Source: Melampsora larici-populina 98AG31
Lineage: Eukaryota; Basidiomycota; Pucciniomycetes; Pucciniales; Melampsoraceae
Direction: 5' to 3'
Length of the DNA: 64,000 nucleotides
Assembly (NCBI RefSeq): GCF_000204055.1
Contig: NW_006768790.1
Location: 823,534-887,533, forward strand
Positions 59,415 to 64,000 of the stretch are shown piece by piece. Made by a program: the position numbers and the translations under genes. The notes below the pieces were generated by a model. The model saw nothing but the letters and a program-made list of their open reading frames with translations, ran no database searches and was not told the DNA's origin. The stretch's first letter is position 1, and every line of letters starts with the position of its first letter.

Positions 59415-60493
59415 ACTGATAGAAACACTTGGTAGAGAACAGAAATGATGTGTTATTTTTGTTATCGTGTGAAAGAGTGGATTTCTTTTGATTTGATGAA
59501 GTTAACCAAAGGAGATCTTCATGTATTTTTTTTCATTGATTGATTGATGGATAGATAGATTTTATAATATTTTTATAACACGATTTTTAATGGGTTTTTT
59601 TATGACATATGGAATGAATGAATGAAATGTATGTTTAGTTTTATTTAGGTTAGAATTCAATGAGATTTTTATTTTCTTGAAAGAAAAAAAAGGATCAAAA
59701 CGATTGTTATTTCGACACAAAAATCCAGTGAAAAAAGTTGAACAAAAAAAGTGAGATAAGAATGTGTGTAGTGATTGTGAATCTGTGAGGCATTTTCAAG
59801 TATAAAGAAACATTTCAAAGAATGCGAGAGAAACACGTGTGAACAGTTTTTTTTCAAGCGCCGGTGTTTTTGCTTGTGTCGTGAAGCCAGTCGGAGAGAC
59901 TGAAATCATGCATGTTGGAATAAGTGAACTAGTGTTCATACAAATAGTATCAAGATAACGAATAAATAAGTGATAAGGATAATGAACGAATGAAACGATT
60001 GATTGAATGATATCGAACTGCAATGAGCCGTCCACTGCCGTCCACGGCACTGGGTGCCCAATAAATTCCCCTCATATCACAAAAGCCGTACCAGATACGT
60101 GCGAGTTGATCGAAACAGATAAACAAGAGACTTTATGACTCAGATCTAGACATGTTCGGGTTGGACATATTCGAATAACTTCATCTTCACCCGATTGAAA
60201 AGAACTCTCGAAGAAATGTCGGTTTGGCGTTTTCAACCCTGTCCCCTCCATCACTCAACCAGATGTGACTGGTTTGAGATCGGGTGGAAGTGGGTTGCTT
60301 ATTTTCATCTGCATTTTGGGTTTGATCAAACCACAACACAGCAAACTCGTCAACCACACGATTGTACTCAATTTCAATTCAGGTACATTGACATCGGTGA
60401 CCCAGCCTCGCCTTGGTGAAGCTGCTGGGCGCGATTCAGATTCAGTCGGGTACCGCAGCATCTACACAAATCTTCAAAGAAAATTCGTCTCAG
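59415..60493. other. UBR1 3' flank and spacer
   Basis: AT-rich 3' flank, then mixed sequence. Frames around 60195-60500 in both strands overlap each other and show nothing recognisable. The last part begins the duplicated 5' flank of secreted-protein gene C. Confidence 0.35.
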
Positions 60494-60628
60494 ATGACTG
60501 AGGCGTGCGGAGGACTTCATTTTACTGTCGATTCGAGTCGACTGATAGCAACACTGATTGTCTATACCTCCAAGATGCTGCTAGTTGCAGTCCATGTATG
60601 TCAGATTTCCGATCAACTCCGAAGATGA
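60494..60628 (+). CDS. Conserved 44-codon upstream ORF (gene C copy)
   Basis: Counterpart of 48090-48224: MTEACGGLHFTVDSSRL, then KMLLVAVHVCQISDQLRR and TGA. Start codon, frame and the C-terminal hydrophobic block are shared despite indels between the copies. The truncated copy B keeps the ATG (MTEPC) but drifts out of frame. Confidence 0.4.
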   Translation: MTEACGGLHFTVDSSRLIATLIVYTSKMLLVAVHVCQISDQLRR

Positions 60629-60684
60629 CTGGATCCATGACCCATCAGAAATAATTACTATGATAAGTTGCGATAAGAACCAAC

Positions 60685-60697
60685 AGTATAAAAGAGC
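60685..60697 (+). promoter_or_regulatory. TATA box of secreted-protein gene C
   Basis: GTATAAAAGAGCT about 115 bases before the start codon, at the same relative position as in gene A. Confidence 0.65.
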
Positions 60698-60809
60698 TCA
60701 TCTTGCTTGTTTAGCAGGGTTTGATTGCTCGTGCTTGTGATTGACTTTCTTTTTGAGAATCTGATATCAAAAACTGTACTAAATAAGTCTTAGTTCTGCT
60801 CCACTCAAT

Positions 60810-61617
60810 ATGCTTAAAATGCTGCTGTTGACTGTACTCCTGTGTGTACTACCCTTCACCTTGGGGTCAGCAAGTGAGTCCTGATGTTGAAGACCAGTCT
60901 CTTTATGTGCTCTACTGAAAATGTTTAGAAGGCGTATGTTGATTATACATGTGTTTTCTCAACCCTGGATGATCGCATTGATAATGGATTTAGAGGATGA
61001 ACGGAGAATAATGTGTGAGTTCTGATGTAGCACAAATCCTGATTCAATCATCGAAGGATCATTGCTGAGCCTTGAAAGGCCGAGTTAGTGGACAGCGTTC
61101 GTGACAAATTTGTTACACACCTGGCGCAACTGGGAACGGTGCCAATGGAGGATCTCTTTGTTCGCTGCCCTACTATCCAGTACAATGGGAAAAAAATGAA
61201 AATGTTAAGTTAGTGATGAATTTCAAGCAGACTTGGAGTTTCCACTCTCATCTGCTCACAACGAGATCTACCAGCACTTCGTCAGCGCACTTCACAAGGC
61301 ATGTTCAAGCCCCGAGGCTGTATAAGTCAGTATTACCCAGGCGACGGTATGTCATAGGCAGACTTGCAGAAACATCCAAAGTCATTCGACCTTTATAAGT
61401 AATTTGATACGTTTGTTTTTTTGATAAAATCCAAAAAATAGTCAATACGCAGATCGACCCCGATGGAACTTACTGCTTCACTTGGTCTTGGATGCATATC
61501 GATGGCGAATGGGAAAATAGTGGAACCGGAAGCGCGATTATTTCGCCCAGTAGCCGCAAAATATCCAAACTATCAATTGATTTGAATGAAGCAGTGAGGC
61601 ATATCCATATCTCGTAA
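60810..61617 (+). CDS. Small secreted protein, family member C (candidate effector)
   Basis: Five exons: 60810-60873, 60994-61014, 61089-61208, 61275-61346, 61442-61617; 150 residues, all introns phase 1. Exon 1 encodes signal peptide MLKMLLLTVLLCVLPFTLG. Exon 2 is a 21-nt microexon, as in gene A. Exon 3 has RDKFVTHLAQLGTVPMEDLF, exon 4 has GMFKPRG, exon 5 has YCFTWSWMHIDGEWENSG. The spacing of F-K-P-R-G, of the tryptophans and of the I-H/D-D-G core aligns with gene A, but the last exon has diverged strongly. No known domain. The strong divergence with fixed exon design would fit fast evolution of a secreted interaction protein; that is inference. Confidence 0.75.
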
Positions 61618-62080
61618 AACCTTGTAGCATGATACCAGATCTGTGAGATGTGCAAAAGATGCACAAAGGTACGGGCAGATGCCACACATCTCGGACCTCC
61701 AGCATCTTTTTCTTTGGTTTATTCCTTGGTTTTGAAAAGTGCATGAAATATTTATTGGATAAAAACCATCTGAACAAGTTAAAGAAATGAAGCTAGTTTA
61801 CCTTGAAAAAGCGGCTCCTCTGTTCAGCATGTCTGGTGATGGCGGAAATGTGCAATTTGTAACTTTTTACCCCAAAGGTTCAAGTGCTATTCATACCAAG
61901 GATCAGGCTGGGTACTTACAATGTACACAATCTTGGTTATCACACATGGTACATAAGTAGAAATTTTATGCTGTAATTTAGTATGTATTGCATCATATGT
62001 TGTCTCTCAGCAAATAACAATGAGGGGTTTCAATTTAAAAGAATTATATGCATATTTTACAACAATGTGCAAGTTATTAA
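61618..62080. other. 3' flank of secreted-protein gene C
   Basis: No supported feature; AT-rich toward the MITE. Confidence 0.3.
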
Positions 62081-62358
62081 GGGGGCTCAAGTCAAAATAT
62101 TTACGGCCCTTTCTTAAAAAATTGGGGAAAGTTTTTTACGGTACCGTGCTGTAAAAACTTCTCCCAATTCGTAAAAAAGGACCAAATTTTTTTCTTTCAG
62201 ATCTCCTTCTGAGCAGTAAATTTACGCAAATTTGCTGCTTAAAAAAATTTGGGATGTTGTATAACATTTCCCAATTTCATAAAATTTTGCGTAAATTTTA
62301 TGCAATTGGGGAAAGTTTTTTACAATAAAAGTAGTAAAAAATTTTGACTTGAGCCCCC
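62081..62358. mobile_element. Inverted-repeat MITE, 278 bp
   Basis: Ends GGGGGCTCAAGTCAAAAT and ATTTTGACTTGAGCCCCC are perfect inverses. The interior repeats AATTGGGGAAAGTTTTTTAC and its inverse, so the element can fold along most of its length. Target-site duplication is not clear. Confidence 0.85.
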
Positions 62359-64000
62359 CTATTGTAGCATATCATGTCATAAAAAAGCCAACTTGAAACC
62401 CCATAATAAGGGGTTTCCAATTCAGATATTTTATGGTTTTTCAATAACATAACAATGATTTCTGCTGTAGTAGGGCTATGACCCGGGGCCACACCCAGCC
62501 AAGCCTGCCCAATGATATTCCCAGGATCTGACAGTACATGCCTCTGCACACTCAAACCTAACCTGATCAGCTTCACAAATGCCAAGCAGATATGACAGGT
62601 GCCACCGCCTGACTGGGTTCCAGGTACCTTTTCCTCCAAGATGTAAACTTTGGAGATTCACAACTTACTCATCTGACTTACGTGAGAGTCAATGTTATAT
62701 CCAAAATATACTTTTATACCCTCTATATATGCTCTTATATCCCAAAGTAGACTCTTATAAGCTTTGTTGGACTTTATATCCCTTTATCAAAAATGCCCTC
62801 CAAGGCACTATCAACACCCTTTCATTGGGTCAAATACTCTGTGCAGTGCATGTGTCAGCAAAACCTAGTGGCCCCCCAGCTCAATCCCTTCCAGTACCCA
62901 TATCATTTGTCTACCAGTATTGCTCCTCCTGATTCTATTTCCGCTGTTGGCTCTGAATACACCACTACTGGATGCACCCTCCTGGTCTGGCAGTATTTTT
63001 CTTTTGGAAGACATGGACAGCACAATCAAGAATTGCTGCCAAGAAAAGGAAGGCTTGATCAGCAACTCTCTCACCAACATCAACAAAGATCTCAATGCAG
63101 TCGTATCAAGCCACCTGTCAACACCAATCAACACACCATGGTAGCTTGATTCATGGACGGAGAGATAGCAAGTGTATTTTTTTATCTTTGATGTTAAATT
63201 GTGTTTTCTATCTAAAGTATAAAAATGTACAAGCCACCCGCATGAAGTACCGTTTACTTCCTTGGCTTTGGTCCCCTTTTTTGACCTGGCATGCATGCTT
63301 TCTATCTGACCTGGCTTGTGTTTCTCTTCAATTGTTCCTACTGATTGTTTGCGCTGTTGCCTTTGTTTGTTTTACTCAATCTGGCTTGGTTCAATCATCA
63401 AAGCCCTCTGTCAGCCATTAGATCGTCACTTTAAAATAGTGCTTTTCACCTCGTTCAATCTTCAAAGACCTTTGTTGGCCACACTTTGCACAACTTTTGA
63501 TACATACCCACAGATGCTAATTTGAAAAGCAGGCATTTGTGTGATTCCCCAATATAGCTATTCCTTTGTTCCCTGATTTTGCGCTTTTATATGCTTTCTC
63601 TATTTTTCATTATCTCTCTTTCTTATACTAAACATATCTTGTTCACTCATGTAACGGATCTTGCCAGATCCGTACCTACTATGTACCGCAATCTACTCCA
63701 TATCCAAACAACCACTAATTGTAAACCAAATCCAGAGTGCTGGATTTGGTCATCCTCTTTCCTCTACCTTTCTTGACTCACTTGTATATCGGCGATCATA
63801 GATCCCCTCTGATTGTACCACCTTTTGGTGATTTCCTTATTTGTCCTTCAGTACATGATGCTTGTCTATATAAGTACCTCACATTGCCTCAGTAATAGAA
63901 ACCCTAAGTTACTTCCCACCTCTTTTTTCCCCTTTGAAAGTGTGTGGAATCACATTTGGTCATCTTTTGGTACAACATGATTATTTGATGCTTTTCAAAA
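62359..64000. other. Terminal spacer, repeat-like
   Basis: No supported gene. At 62467 GTAGGGCTATGACCCGG is the inverse of a motif near 2995, suggesting the end of a shared repeat. Frames at 62793-63149 (plus) and 62865-63296 (minus) overlap each other without recognisable content. Near 63868 a TATATAAG box and following sequence resemble an LTR promoter. Confidence 0.35.

Noticed and set aside
62793..63296. Overlapping plus and minus ORFs above 110 codons
   Set aside because: They overlap on opposite strands, neither shows motifs, and the region looks repeat-derived.

Overview
The window looks like nuclear DNA of a filamentous fungus, most likely a basidiomycete and plausibly a rust (Pucciniales). 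Genes are split by many short GT-AG introns. The recognisable cellular genes (a Las17/WASP actin nucleation promoter and a UBR1-type N-degron E3 ligase) are fungal in form. Small secreted-protein genes sit among AT-rich repeats, and about two thirds of the sequence is transposon-derived. The organism call is inference; no rRNA or other marker gene is present. All gene models were assembled by hand from reading frames and splice signals.

Layout. 0-3.6 kb: two nested hAT transposase remnants and small foldback repeats. 3.6-4.9 kb (minus): a seven-exon multi-pass membrane protein. 5-9.7 kb: repeats and AT-rich spacer. 9.7-10.6 kb (minus): a cysteine-containing secreted protein whose start codon lies inside the target-site duplication of a 1.29-kb inverted-repeat transposon (10.6-11.9 kb). 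12.5-14.5 kb (minus): Las17/WASP with WH1, CRIB, proline-rich, WH2 and acidic parts. 15.5-22 kb (minus): a DIRS-like tyrosine-recombinase retroelement with intron-split ORFs. 23.6-25.9 kb (plus): an unrecognised multi-exon membrane protein. 26.7-29.6 kb: an almost complete pogo/Tigger element with TA duplications. 30-37.7 kb: a stack of nested LTRs and a Harbinger-like element. 37.8-42.4 kb: a hAT element with transposase gene and GATAC-rich ends. 42.5-46.6 kb: repeats.

46.6-61.6 kb is the most gene-rich part. A small secreted-protein family occurs there as two intact genes (47.1-47.9 kb minus, 60.8-61.6 kb plus), one truncated pseudogene (51.9-52.2 kb) and one lone terminal exon (46.65 kb). 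These surround a coiled-coil protein gene (49.7-50.9 kb) and UBR1 (52.8-59.4 kb). The two intact genes have the same five-exon design, all introns in phase 1, with a 21-nt microexon. They share several hundred bases of upstream sequence, including a TATA box and a 44-codon upstream ORF. The UBR1 reading frame is broken by one apparent missing base in an A run near its 3' end. The last 2.4 kb holds an inverted-repeat MITE and no gene I can support.

The cellular genes do not form an operon or pathway. The theme is a repeat-rich compartment in which secreted-protein genes duplicate, decay and are hit by transposons next to conserved housekeeping genes.
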